Of a stretch of DNA of 64,000 nucleotides, positions 1 through 7,545 are shown piece by piece. Positions within the stretch are counted from its first letter, which is position 1. The number at the start of each line of letters is the position of its first letter. Under the pieces are notes generated by a model. It saw nothing but the letters and a program-made list of their open reading frames with translations, was not told where the DNA came from and made no database searches. Source of the stretch: Salinisphaera dokdonensis. GTDB taxonomy: Bacteria > Pseudomonadota > Gammaproteobacteria > Nevskiales > Salinisphaeraceae. The translations under genes and the position numbers were made by a program. Location of the stretch: NCBI RefSeq assembly GCF_040361215.1, contig NZ_APND01000001.1:682001-746000 (forward strand), written 5' to 3'.

Positions 1-329
1 CACGAGCCAAAGCGCTCTTCATCGCCGTTGGCCTCGGGCGAGGTAGCGAACGCGGCCGTATTGCATATGAGAACCGTTGTTACCCGATGTATTCAAAGCA
101 CAACCCTGTTTTAAAAGCCATCTATTCGAAATCTATCCTGCAAAGTGACGATCCCATGAATCCGTGTATTTTCGGATACCGTTGCCAAGCCACCGGTCGC
201 TAGTATCCGGGAAGTGCCATCGGGCCGTCGCAAACCATAAAGCGCCGGTTCAGCGGACGATCCGTACTAATGGTCATACCGCACGGGGCAAACACTCTCG
301 CCCCGTGTCGCATGCACAAGGAGTTGCAT
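1..329. other. intergenic region upstream of the first methionine-rich peptide gene
   Basis: No convincing gene is visible here. The stretch probably carries the promoter of the gene starting at 330. It contains a direct repeat ATCTAT at 120-125 and 131-136, inside an AT-richer patch (about 100-175). It also has a 15-base motif at 232-246 that recurs upstream of the second methionine-rich gene. A short minus-strand ATG at position 22 could open a divergent gene leaving the window, but too little is present to support it. Confidence 0.5.
232..246 (+). promoter_or_regulatory. candidate operator, copy 1 of a motif shared by both methionine-rich genes
   Basis: The sequence AAACCATAAAGCGCC lies 98 bases before the start codon of the gene at 330. 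A copy differing at one base (AAACCATAAATCGCC) lies at 3967-3981, upstream of the paralogous gene at 4119 and close to the response-regulator start. Sharing 14 of 15 bases between the two promoter regions suggests a common regulator, most simply the response regulator encoded between them. This is inference from the sequence alone. Confidence 0.4.
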
Positions 330-725
330 ATGCGTTCCAACAAGAAATTCACCTCGTCCCTGCTCGCTTCGCTCGTCTGCGCCGGCGTGCTCACCCTGAG
401 CCCGGCCGCGTTCGCGGATGACCACAGCGGTGACGAAAGCATGTCCGGCGAAAGCAGCATGTCGACCGAGGGCAGCATGTCGAGCGACTCGATGAAGTCC
501 GACGACAACATGATGACCGAGGAAAGCGGCGCCGCCAAAGACGAGTACGGCACGTCCGACGGTAGCAAGGACGGCGAAGACTACGACGAGTCCGGCGAAG
601 CCGGCCACGGCAGCATGTCCGGAGATGACGGCATGGCCGACAAAGAGGACGTAACCAAGGAAAACATGTCCAAGGACGGCAGCATGGATAGCGACGACAT
701 GAATCAGGACGAATCCAGCATGTAA
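330..725 (+). CDS. secreted methionine-rich acidic peptide (MXKDX/MrpX-like)
   Basis: This encodes a 131-residue protein with a Sec signal peptide (about residues 1-29, basic start, hydrophobic core, cleavage near AFA/DD). The mature part of about 102 residues is dominated by Met, Ser, Asp, Glu and Gly, and I count 12 Met in recurring units such as GSMS, DSMK, DGMA and ENMSKD. It resembles the pentapeptide MXKDX repeat family. MrpX of Azospira suillum is a peptide of this kind: a periplasmic methionine sink for hypochlorite that is repaired by YedY1. The start at 330 is preceded by AAGGAG at 318-323; an upstream in-frame ATG at 270 lacks such a site. A paralogue lies at 4119, and the two-component system, YedY-like reductase and Msr genes are nearby, which supports an oxidant-scavenging role. 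Function is inferred. Confidence 0.8.
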   Translation: MRSNKKFTSSLLASLVCAGVLTLSPAAFADDHSGDESMSGESSMSTEGSMSSDSMKSDDNMMTEESGAAKDEYGTSDGSKDGEDYDESGEAGHGSMSGDDGMADKEDVTKENMSKDGSMDSDDMNQDESSM

Positions 726-762
726 GTCGCTGCGATCGGCCGATCGCGCCGGTCCGTTTGCG

Positions 763-792
763 AAAAGGCAGCCCGTGGGCTGCCCTTTTTTA
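763..792 (+). terminator. intrinsic terminator of the first methionine-rich gene
   Basis: An 8-bp perfect stem (GGCAGCCC at 767-774, GGGCTGCC at 777-784) is followed by a run of six T at 786-791. It lies 40 bases after the stop codon, so this gene is monocistronic. Confidence 0.85.
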
Positions 793-831
793 TGCGCGTC
801 ATTCGGCCGACTACCTGGCGGCTTCTTTCGT

Positions 832-1626
832 TCAGTGCGAGGCTGTACGCGCCCTTTCGAGCGCCGCCTGCCCGGCACCGACAATCACCCGGTCATCGTC
901 ACGCTGCACGAATACAACAACCAATAGATCGTCGCGATCGACATCCGCCGGACTGGGCAGTTGCGCACGGTAGCTGCGTACCGTGTCGGCATTCGCGGGA
1001 TGATGGCCCGCCCGGCGCAGCGTACGCACGACGCCGTTCTCGATCAGCTTTCGGCCGCGGTTTTCACCCGCCCCGATATGCGAGACGACCTCGTCCTGGG
1101 TGAGTGCAAACCAGACGCTCGCGGGTGCAGCGATCTGCCCGCGCTCTACGCGCGCGGTGACGTCGATAGAGCCGTCGCCTGCCGTGCGCGCGTCGACCGT
1201 AACGCCGAGATCCGCGGCGTCCGCCGCGCGCTCGATCGCCGCGCGCACTTCGTTGCCGCGGCTGGCCACCATCTCGTCGCTGCCGTTGACCACCAGCTGC
1301 GGCGTATATACACGCCCGCTGCCGAACACGTCGCGGGCGTACTCGCGCTGGCGTTGGGTGAAGTCCGCGCTGGAATAGCGATCGACCCAGCCCAGCCGGT
1401 TCCAGTAGTCGACGTGCTGACTGAGCAAGATCAGTCGGACGTCATCGACCGGCGGGCGAGCCTGCAGCTCACGCAAGAGTTCATAAGCCGGCGGACAGCT
1501 CGAACAGCCGTTTGAGGTAAACAACTCCAGCACCACCGGCCGCGGCGCGGCCTGAGCCGCCGGAACGAGCAGCAACGCGAACAGAGTAAAAAGCGTTGCC
1601 GGCAGAACAGATCGAATACGGGTCAT
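832..1626 (-). CDS. DUF1223 family exported thioredoxin-fold protein
   Basis: This is a 264-residue protein with a signal peptide (hydrophobic stretch about residues 8-22, ending AQAA). Immediately after it comes the DUF1223 hallmark ELFTSNGCSSCPPA, a CxxC motif resembling a thioredoxin active site; the HVDYWNRLGW motif follows about 40 residues later. DUF1223 proteins are predicted periplasmic proteins of unknown function with a thioredoxin-like fold. The start at 1626 was chosen because the signal peptide begins there; the open frame extends further upstream but only as the antisense of the kinase gene. It is convergent with the methionine-rich gene at 330 and lies just downstream of the histidine kinase, separated by 82 bases. 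A redox role linked to the neighbouring methionine-repair locus is plausible but unproven. Confidence 0.8.
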   Translation of the reverse strand: MTRIRSVLPATLFTLFALLLVPAAQAAPRPVVLELFTSNGCSSCPPAYELLRELQARPPVDDVRLILLSQHVDYWNRLGWVDRYSSADFTQRQREYARDVFGSGRVYTPQLVVNGSDEMVASRGNEVRAAIERAADAADLGVTVDARTAGDGSIDVTARVERGQIAAPASVWFALTQDEVVSHIGAGENRGRKLIENGVVRTLRRAGHHPANADTVRSYRAQLPSPADVDRDDLLVVVFVQRDDDRVIVGAGQAALERARTASH

Positions 1627-1708
1627 GGCGCGCTCCGGTGGTTGGCGGCCGTTGCGACCGCTGGCCGCCAGTCTGGGGCGTGCCGGCACGCCAATCCTCA
1701 CGATTCGA

Positions 1709-3187
1709 TCACGCGATCGGCAGATCGAACGCCGCCTGTGTCCCCTCGCCCGGCGCGCTGCACAGGCGCAGCCGCGTGCCGTGCCGCGCACAGATTTCCT
1801 CGACGATCGACAGGCCCAGACCCGATCCCTCGCCGCGCCTGCGCGACGCGGGCGTGCGATAGAAACGCTGCGTGACCAGCGTGAGTTCGTCGGCCGACAG
1901 GCCGACGCCGCTGTCGCTGATCTCCACCACGACCCGGCTGTCCGACACGCTTGCCACGACGGCAACTTTGCCGCCCGGCGGCGTGGCCGCGATCGCATTG
2001 TCGATGAGATTGGCGAGCACGCGATCGATCAGCGCCAGATCGGCCGCCACGGGTGGCAACGTGGGCGCGCAATCGACCGTCAGCTCCAGGCCCGCATCGA
2101 GCGCCTGCGAGCGGAACTTGCCGGCGATGTCGTGGATCAACTCGGCGAGCGAGAACGCATCCACGCACAGCGGTTTTTCGAAGGCATCGACCCGTGCCAG
2201 CGTCGACAGCTGACGCGCCAGCCGCGTGAGGCGATCGGCGTTGGCCAGAATCGCAGCCAAGTGCGCATCGCGGGTTTCGGCCGGCAGGTTCTCGGCCTTG
2301 CGCAGCTGTTCGGCATAACCGCGCAGTGACGTCAGCGGGGTACGGAAATCGTGCGACAGGTTGGCAACCAGCTCACGGCGCTGGCGATCGTTCTCGCGCA
2401 GGGCGTCGAGCTGGGCTTCGATGGTCGCGGCCATATCGTTGAACGCGCGCGAGAGATGGCCGATCTCGTCTGCACGCCCCGGATCGATACGCTGGCCATA
2501 GTCGCCAACGGCGAATCGTTCGACAGCGGCCGTGAGCTTTCGAAAACGCCGGGTCAGCAGCGCGAACAGCAGCAGCCCGAGCACACCGGCCAGTCCGACG
2601 GCCAACGAGCCGGCGATAAGCAACGTCCGGGTAATGCTGCTGGTGCGCAGCATGGCGAACATCGACATGCGCGCGCCGGCATCGAGCACGGCCAGCAGAT
2701 AGCCGGGCTCTCCGGCGGCGCCGAAACGCACCGGCGCCACCGAAAACACGCTGTCGTGGTGCGAGCATGGCGCCTCCACCAGCACCGGCAGCATCGGCTC
2801 ATCCGAGAGCAGATCCTCGATCGCGCTCAGCGGAACCTGGGCGTTATCGCTGCAGCCGGCTTCGGCATAGTCGCCGACCACGCGCCCTTCGGCATCGAGC
2901 ACATAGAGCGAAACCGCCGGGTTGATGGACAGGATCTGGTCGGCCGCATCACGCGCTGCGGGCGAGTCCGGGCCGGCGCCGAGCGGTGCCTGCATGACCC
3001 GAACAAGATTGTCCGCCAGATCGATCTGAGTGCGCTGCTGCCACTCGCGGCCAAGTTGCTCGAACTGGCTGACCGCTACCCATGCCGCTGTCACCGACAA
3101 CAGCAACAGACCAGCCAAATAAACGAAGACGATGCGCGCATAGAGGCTGCGCGAAACATTCGCGATACGTTGCCAGGCGCGCTTCAT
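1709..3187 (-). CDS. sensor histidine kinase with Cys-containing periplasmic domain
   Basis: This is a 492-residue transmembrane kinase. TM1 spans about residues 18-40, a periplasmic sensor about 41-185, TM2 about 188-212, and a HAMP linker follows at about 213-265. The phosphoacceptor H-box is NLSHDFRTPLTSLRGY with His279, and the ATPase domain shows the N-box (LANLIDNAI), G1 (DSGVGL) and G2 (GSGLGLSIV). The periplasmic sensor has two cysteines, Cys112 and Cys141, the latter in a CSHHD sequence, so thiol oxidation or metal binding could be the signal. Its ATG overlaps the stop of the response regulator by four bases, so the two are co-translated. Gene content suggests a role like HprS/YedV of E. 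coli, which senses hypochlorous acid, but the sensor family cannot be assigned by eye. Confidence 0.93.
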   Translation of the reverse strand: MKRAWQRIANVSRSLYARIVFVYLAGLLLLSVTAAWVAVSQFEQLGREWQQRTQIDLADNLVRVMQAPLGAGPDSPAARDAADQILSINPAVSLYVLDAEGRVVGDYAEAGCSDNAQVPLSAIEDLLSDEPMLPVLVEAPCSHHDSVFSVAPVRFGAAGEPGYLLAVLDAGARMSMFAMLRTSSITRTLLIAGSLAVGLAGVLGLLLFALLTRRFRKLTAAVERFAVGDYGQRIDPGRADEIGHLSRAFNDMAATIEAQLDALRENDRQRRELVANLSHDFRTPLTSLRGYAEQLRKAENLPAETRDAHLAAILANADRLTRLARQLSTLARVDAFEKPLCVDAFSLAELIHDIAGKFRSQALDAGLELTVDCAPTLPPVAADLALIDRVLANLIDNAIAATPPGGKVAVVASVSDSRVVVEISDSGVGLSADELTLVTQRFYRTPASRRRGEGSGLGLSIVEEICARHGTRLRLCSAPGEGTQAAFDLPIA

Positions 3188-3906
3188 ACGCCATCGCCCG
3201 GCATGTCGTGCGGATCGACAAACCGGTAACCCACGCCCCAGACGGTCTGGATATAACGCGGCTCGGCCGGATCGGCTTCGATCTTGCCGCGCAGGCGATT
3301 GATATGCGTGTTGACGGTGTGATCGAAACCGTCGAATTCCGACCCCCAGACCTGGTCGAGCAAATCGCTGCGCGAAAAGCCGTGGCCGGGATTGCGAGCG
3401 AACAGGGCCAGCAGGGCAAACTCCTTGGCGGTGAGCGAGACCGGGGTATCGTCGACCCGCACCTCGTGCTTGTCGATATCAACGCTCAACGCGCCTACGG
3501 TGATCGGCGCAGCCGCCGCAACGTCGGCCGGCAGTGCCGCCTCGCGGTGACGGCGGCGCATCAACGCCTGCACGCGAGCGAGCAGAATCTCCGCATCGAA
3601 AGGTTTGGTGATGTAGTCGTCGGCACCAATTTCCAAGCCCAGAACCACGTCGCGGGTGCCCGCAAGCGCGGTGAGCATGATCAGTGGGATGCCGACATCA
3701 TGCGCGCGGATCTCGCGGCAGACGGCAAGGCCGTCGATGCCGGGCAGCATCAGATCGAGCACGACCAGCGCGGCATCGCGCCAATGTTCCAACGCCTGTT
3801 CACCACTGGTCACCCAGTCCGCCGGATAACCGGCCTCGCCCAGGATGGCGACCAGCAGCCGCCCGATATCCGGATCGTCCTCTACACAGAGTATGCGTTC
3901 TGCCAT
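3184..3906 (-). CDS. OmpR/PhoB-family response regulator
   Basis: This 240-residue regulator has an N-terminal receiver (residues 1-120). The acidic pocket is at E9-D10-D11, the phosphoacceptor is Asp51 in VVLDLMLPG, and the switch Lys is in the ITKPF motif. The C-terminal winged-helix DNA-binding domain ends in the usual YIQTVWGVGYRF sequence. The start was placed at MAERILCVEDD; an upstream ATG at 3951 adds 15 residues absent from the family. It is the first gene of a two-gene operon with the kinase (ATGA overlap). It is divergent from the methionine-rich gene at 4119, so it probably controls that gene, the one at 330 and itself. Confidence 0.94.
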   Translation of the reverse strand: MAERILCVEDDPDIGRLLVAILGEAGYPADWVTSGEQALEHWRDAALVVLDLMLPGIDGLAVCREIRAHDVGIPLIMLTALAGTRDVVLGLEIGADDYITKPFDAEILLARVQALMRRRHREAALPADVAAAAPITVGALSVDIDKHEVRVDDTPVSLTAKEFALLALFARNPGHGFSRSDLLDQVWGSEFDGFDHTVNTHINRLRGKIEADPAEPRYIQTVWGVGYRFVDPHDMPGDGV

Positions 3907-3966
3907 GCCGTGCTCCCTGTCGACCGACGCCCATTCTCTATCTATCGGCACACCACGGGCATCACG

Positions 3967-3981
3967 AAACCATAAATCGCC
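3967..3981 (+). promoter_or_regulatory. candidate operator, copy 2 of the shared motif
   Basis: AAACCATAAATCGCC lies in the 212-bp divergent region between the response regulator and the second methionine-rich gene, 152 bases before the latter's start. It matches the copy at 232-246 at 14 of 15 positions. A nearby ATCTATTCG at 3992-4000 also recurs at 120-128 upstream of the first methionine-rich gene. Confidence 0.4.
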
Positions 3982-4118
3982 CCGCTACGTTATCTATTCG
4001 TGATGATTGCGTCGGGCGCCCCGCCTAATGTCGTCATCAGCCGCCTATTCGCGGCGGCCGACCGGGCCCTCTATGAATTGCACACACCCGGTCGGATCAT
4101 CCAAAACGGAGAGTTGCA

Positions 4119-4424
4119 ATGACCAAGTCCCAATCCATCCGCACCCCGCTTCTCGGCGCCCTGCTGTTCTCGGCCTGCCTGGTCTGGAGCGTCGCGGGTC
4201 TGGCCGCTGAAGACAGCATGTCGGGCGAGGAAGGCTCGATGTCGCAGGAAAGCGGCATGACGCATGACGATGGCATGAAGGCGGATCCGGGCAGCAACGG
4301 CGCACAGAGCGACACCTATCAGGCGCCGCTCGACGGTGACGAGCCCATGGCGGGCGGCGACGAAAGCATGTCTGGCGAAGCCGGCATGTCGAACGAAGAC
4401 GGCATGAAAGAAGACAGCATGTAA
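4119..4424 (+). CDS. second secreted methionine-rich acidic peptide (MXKDX/MrpX-like)
   Basis: This encodes a 101-residue protein with a signal peptide (about residues 1-30, ending GLAA). The acidic mature part of about 71 residues holds nine Met in units such as DSMSGEE, GSMSQES, DGMKAD and DGMKEDSM. It is clearly a paralogue of the protein at 330-725 and shares the MSG, GSM and DGM units. A ribosome site GGAGAG lies just upstream. It is the first gene of a plus-strand series that continues with a cytochrome b, a YedY-like reductase, MsrB and MsrA. This mirrors the mrpX-yedY1-yedZ1 arrangement described in Azospira suillum. The proposed role is a sacrificial, repairable methionine sink in the periplasm. 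A metal-binding role for the acidic/Met pattern is an alternative. Confidence 0.8.
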   Translation: MTKSQSIRTPLLGALLFSACLVWSVAGLAAEDSMSGEEGSMSQESGMTHDDGMKADPGSNGAQSDTYQAPLDGDEPMAGGDESMSGEAGMSNEDGMKEDSM

Positions 4425-4439
4425 TTCGCCCTCCCGGTT

Positions 4440-4463
4440 GCCTGCCGGCCCCGGCCGGCGGGC
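4440..4463 (+). terminator. GC-rich hairpin between methionine-rich peptide and cytochrome b genes
   Basis: An 11-bp stem with one G-T pair (arms 4440-4449 plus neighbouring base, and 4454-4463) and a four-base loop lies 16 bases after the stop codon and 28 bases before the next start. The following bases (TGCTCTTCTCGG) are only moderately T-rich. It is more likely a partial terminator or mRNA-stabilising hairpin that lets the small peptide be made in excess over the membrane proteins. Confidence 0.4.
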
Positions 4464-4490
4464 TGCTCTTCTCGGAAGACGGGCCTGATC

Positions 4491-5354
4491 ATGGATAACG
4501 CCAACAACAATCCACACAGCACGGCCCGGCGGCGCGGCCGGTTGATCAAACGTCACGGGCTTTTCACGCGCGTCTGGCACTGGATCAACCTCGTCTGCCT
4601 CGTCGTGCTGCTGATGAGCGGGCTACAGATTTTCAATGCCCACCCGGCGCTCTACTGGGGCAACGACTCCAACTTCGACGACCCGGCCCTGCAGATCACC
4701 GCCATGCGCGGCGACGACGGCGAACCGATGGGCGTAGTCCGGATCGCCGGCTATCGCATCAACACCACCGGCGTGCTCGGGCTATCACGCGACGGCAATG
4801 GCGAACTCGACCAACGCGGTTTCCCCGCCTGGGCGACCCTGCCCGGCCCGCAGTGGCTGGCCATGGGCCGCTACTGGCATTTCGCGGCGGCGTGGATCTT
4901 CGTGCCCATGCTGCTTGCCTATCTGATCTACACCCTCGCCAGCCGCGCCCGGCGCCGGCTGGTCTGGCCGACCGCTGCCCAGTGGCGCGGATTGCCGGCC
5001 ACGATCGCGCACCACGCGCGGCTCAAGTTCGATCACAAGGCCGACTACAACGGCCTGCAGAAGCTCACTTATCTGCTGGTCCTGTTCGGTCTGCTGCCGC
5101 TGATGGTGCTCACCGGCCTGACCATGTCGCCGACGATGAACGCCGCCTGGCCCTGGCTGCTCGACGTTTTCGGCGGTCGCCAGAGCGCACGCACGCTGCA
5201 TTTCATATTCAGCTTCGCGCTGGTCGCATTCTTTGTGATCCACCTCGGGCTGGTGCTGATCTCGGGCGTGCTCAACAACCTGCGCTCGATGATCACCGGC
5301 CGCTATCGCATCAGCAGCGACGCCCCGACCGCCAAGGACAACCGCCATGCGTGA
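4491..5354 (+). CDS. membrane cytochrome b (b561/YedZ1-like) subunit
   Basis: This 287-residue integral membrane protein is of the di-heme cytochrome b561 / Ni-Fe hydrogenase b-type family. His-bearing helices are visible: TRVWHWINLVCLVVLLMSG (about residues 24-42), RYWHFAAAWIFVPML (about 127-141), a TM around 190-215, and LHFIFSFALVAFFVIHLGLV (about 240-260). Such proteins pass electrons from the quinol pool to a periplasmic partner. The next gene, a molybdopterin reductase, overlaps its end by eight bases and is the obvious partner, as YedZ1 is for YedY1 in the Azospira system. It is larger than and unlike E. coli MsrQ (YedZ). Confidence 0.85.
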   Translation: MDNANNNPHSTARRRGRLIKRHGLFTRVWHWINLVCLVVLLMSGLQIFNAHPALYWGNDSNFDDPALQITAMRGDDGEPMGVVRIAGYRINTTGVLGLSRDGNGELDQRGFPAWATLPGPQWLAMGRYWHFAAAWIFVPMLLAYLIYTLASRARRRLVWPTAAQWRGLPATIAHHARLKFDHKADYNGLQKLTYLLVLFGLLPLMVLTGLTMSPTMNAAWPWLLDVFGGRQSARTLHFIFSFALVAFFVIHLGLVLISGVLNNLRSMITGRYRISSDAPTAKDNRHA

Positions 5355-6132
5355 CCGCAAGCTCATCGTCCCCGACCCGAAACGCCGGCGCCTGATCACC
5401 GGCCTGGGCGCGCTCGGCGCGAGCGCTGCACTCACCGGCTGCGACAGCCTGTCGCGCAACGATCAGGTCAAGGATCTGCTCGGCGCGACCGACCGGCTCA
5501 CCCGTGCCGCCCAGCGGCTGGTGTCGTCACGCGCATCGCTGGCCCGCGAATTCTCGGAAAGCGATATCGCCGACACCATGCGCGCCAACGGCAGCACCAA
5601 CCCGAGCAACGACGACTACAAACGGCACGCCGCGAACGGCTTCGCCGACTGGCGCTTGCGTATCGACGGGCTCGTCCGCCAGCCGGCCGATTTCTCGATC
5701 GACGACCTGAAAGCCATGCCGTCGCGCACCCAGATCACCCGCCACGACTGCGTGGAAGGCTGGAGCTGTATCGCCAAGTGGACGGGTGCGGTGCTCGGCG
5801 ACGTGCTCGACCAAGTGCGCCCGACCGCCGAGGCCCGCTACGTGGTCTTCCACTGTGCGGACAACATCTACGGCGGGCCGGTCAAGTATTACGAAAGCAT
5901 CGACATGGTCGAGGCTTATCACCCCCAGACCCTGCTGGCTTACGGGCTCAACGACGACCGCCTGCCGATCGCCAACGGCGCGCCCCTGCGCCTGCGGGCG
6001 GAACGCCAGCTCGGCTACAAGATGGCGAAATACGTTATGCGCCTGGAACTGGTCGACAGCTTTGCGGCGATCCAGGGCGGCAACGGCGGGTACTGGGAAG
6101 ACCGCGGCTATGAATGGTGGGCCGGCATATGA
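5347..6132 (+). CDS. YedY-like periplasmic molybdopterin oxidoreductase (probable methionine sulfoxide reductase)
   Basis: This is a 261-residue protein of the sulfite-oxidase molybdopterin fold. The N terminus carries a Tat-type signal (KRRRLITGLGALGASAALTGC) whose LTGC also reads as a lipobox with Cys32, so a Tat-exported lipoprotein is possible. The Mo-coordinating cysteine is Cys135 in HDCVEGWSCIAKW, followed by the FHCADNIYGGPVKYYESID segment. There is no dimerisation domain, as in MsrP/YedY. It overlaps the cytochrome b gene by eight bases and the following MsrB by an ATGA, so the three form one translational unit. The likely role is quinol-linked reduction of protein-bound methionine sulfoxide in the periplasm. 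Substrate specificity is inferred from context. Confidence 0.87.
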   Translation: MRDRKLIVPDPKRRRLITGLGALGASAALTGCDSLSRNDQVKDLLGATDRLTRAAQRLVSSRASLAREFSESDIADTMRANGSTNPSNDDYKRHAANGFADWRLRIDGLVRQPADFSIDDLKAMPSRTQITRHDCVEGWSCIAKWTGAVLGDVLDQVRPTAEARYVVFHCADNIYGGPVKYYESIDMVEAYHPQTLLAYGLNDDRLPIANGAPLRLRAERQLGYKMAKYVMRLELVDSFAAIQGGNGGYWEDRGYEWWAGI

Positions 6133-6725
6133 AAACGACGAACGACATCCAATCTGTTACCAATCCGGTCGACAACAACCGGCGCCGGCTACTGACCGGT
6201 GCGCTCGCCGCGACCGTGCTGCTGACAAGCCTGCCCTGGGCACGACGCGCCTCCGCGGCCGACCCGGCCAGCGTGCGGATCGTGGTCTTCGGCGACGACG
6301 GCCAGCGCGTGGGCGAAAAGACGCTCGACAAGATCGTGAAAACCGATGCCGAGTGGCAGGAACAGCTGTCGCCTGCGGCGTATCGCGTCGCCCGCCAGGC
6401 CGGCACCGAACGGCCCTACAGCGGCGACTACGAAAAACCGGACGCACCCGGTATCTATTGCTGTATCTGCTGCGATACCGCGCTGTTCGATGCCGCCACC
6501 CAGTTCCACTCCGGCACCGGCTGGCCGAGTTTCTGGCAACCGATCGCGGCGCCGAATGTCACAGAACACGTCGACCGCACGCTGGGCATGCGCCGTACCG
6601 AGGTCGTCTGCACGCGCTGTGATGCGCATCTCGGCCATGTCTTCAACGATGGCCCCCCGCCGACCCGGCTGCGGTACTGCATGAATGCCGTGGCAATGCA
6701 TTTCGTTGCCACGCCCCAAGTCTGA
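6129..6725 (+). CDS. msrB: exported peptide-methionine (R)-S-oxide reductase MsrB
   Basis: This is a 198-residue protein. The N terminus (NNRRRLLTGALAATVLL) is a twin-arginine-like signal ending near ASA/AD at residue 44, so the enzyme should work outside the cytoplasm. The SelR domain follows: zinc cysteines CCICC and CTRC, the conserved FHSGTGWPSFWQPI and RRTEVVCTRCDAHLGHVFNDGP, and the catalytic Cys184 in RYCMNAVAMHF. It reduces the R-epimer of methionine sulfoxide. The start at 6129 overlaps the upstream stop (ATGA); the frame is open from 6114 but only inside the previous gene. Export of MsrB beside a YedY-like enzyme and methionine-rich peptides argues for one periplasmic repair pathway. 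Confidence 0.93.
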   Translation: MKTTNDIQSVTNPVDNNRRRLLTGALAATVLLTSLPWARRASAADPASVRIVVFGDDGQRVGEKTLDKIVKTDAEWQEQLSPAAYRVARQAGTERPYSGDYEKPDAPGIYCCICCDTALFDAATQFHSGTGWPSFWQPIAAPNVTEHVDRTLGMRRTEVVCTRCDAHLGHVFNDGPPPTRLRYCMNAVAMHFVATPQV

Positions 6726-6743
6726 ACACCAGAGGATTCAGTC

Positions 6744-7478
6744 ATGAACCCAGTCACCCATACGAAACGCCTGGGCCCCCTGGGCATGGCGCTGGCCGTG
6801 ATCGGCTGCGCCGGCGCGCTGCTCTGGCCGCTGCTCGTACCGGCGGCGGCAGAGGCCGAAGCGATCGACGTACCGACCGCCGAGCAGCCGATAGCGACCG
6901 CGCCCACCGGCATGCAAACGGCAGTGCTCGCCGGCGGCTGCTTCTGGGGTATCGAAGCCGTGTTCGAACACGTCGAAGGCGTAACCGATGTCGTCTCCGG
7001 CTACGCCGGCGGCGATGCCGATACCGCCAGCTACCGGGCCACCAGCAGCGGGCGTACCGGTCATGCCGAAGCGGTGCGTATCGAATACGACTCGGCAGTG
7101 ATCGGCTATACCGATCTGCTGCAGATCTATTTCTCGGTCGCCCACGATCCGACCCAGGTCGGCGGCCAGGGGCCCGATCGCGGCAGCCAGTACCGCTCGG
7201 CCATCTTCGCGCTCGATGCTGGCCAGAACCGCGCGGCGCAAGACTATATCGCCCAACTCGACGACGCCGACGTCTACGACGCGCCGATCGCCACCGAGGT
7301 CACCCCGATCGCGGCCGACGCGTTCTACCCGGCCGAGGCCTATCACCAGGATTTCGCGACCCGTAACCCGAACCATCCCTATATCCGCCACTGGGATGCG
7401 CCCAAGGTCAGCGCGCTGCAGGCCCGCTTCGGGGATCGCTACCGCGCGCGGCCCGCGTTGCCACTCGCCAGCGGCTGA
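6744..7478 (+). CDS. msrA: membrane-anchored peptide-methionine (S)-S-oxide reductase MsrA
   Basis: This is a 244-residue protein. Residues 10-36 form a hydrophobic signal or anchor, and a linker of about 20 residues leads into the MsrA domain. The catalytic motif GGCFWGIEAVFEHVEGV holds Cys66, and further family motifs are SGYAGG, GHAEAVRIEYD, DPTQVGGQGPDRGSQYRSAIF and YHQDF. I see no later cysteine, so this is a single-Cys MsrA lacking the C-terminal resolving cysteines of E. coli MsrA. It lies 18 bases after msrB behind an AGAGGA ribosome site and is probably in the same operon. Together MsrA and MsrB cover both sulfoxide epimers outside the cytoplasm. Confidence 0.93.
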   Translation: MNPVTHTKRLGPLGMALAVIGCAGALLWPLLVPAAAEAEAIDVPTAEQPIATAPTGMQTAVLAGGCFWGIEAVFEHVEGVTDVVSGYAGGDADTASYRATSSGRTGHAEAVRIEYDSAVIGYTDLLQIYFSVAHDPTQVGGQGPDRGSQYRSAIFALDAGQNRAAQDYIAQLDDADVYDAPIATEVTPIAADAFYPAEAYHQDFATRNPNHPYIRHWDAPKVSALQARFGDRYRARPALPLASG

Positions 7479-7545
7479 GCGCGCCCGTAAAGTCCATCGT
7501 TCGCGTTTCGGTCGACAGCTCGATAGCTCGACGCATGCACGCCAG

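Noticed and set aside
1..22. A possible divergent gene starting MKSALAR on the minus strand at position 22.
   Set aside because: Only seven codons are inside the window and the ribosome site is weak.
6744..6850. MsrA as a lipoprotein (VIGC before Cys22).
   Set aside because: The residues after the cysteine remain hydrophobic, so an uncleaved anchor or ordinary signal peptide is at least as likely; not asserted.
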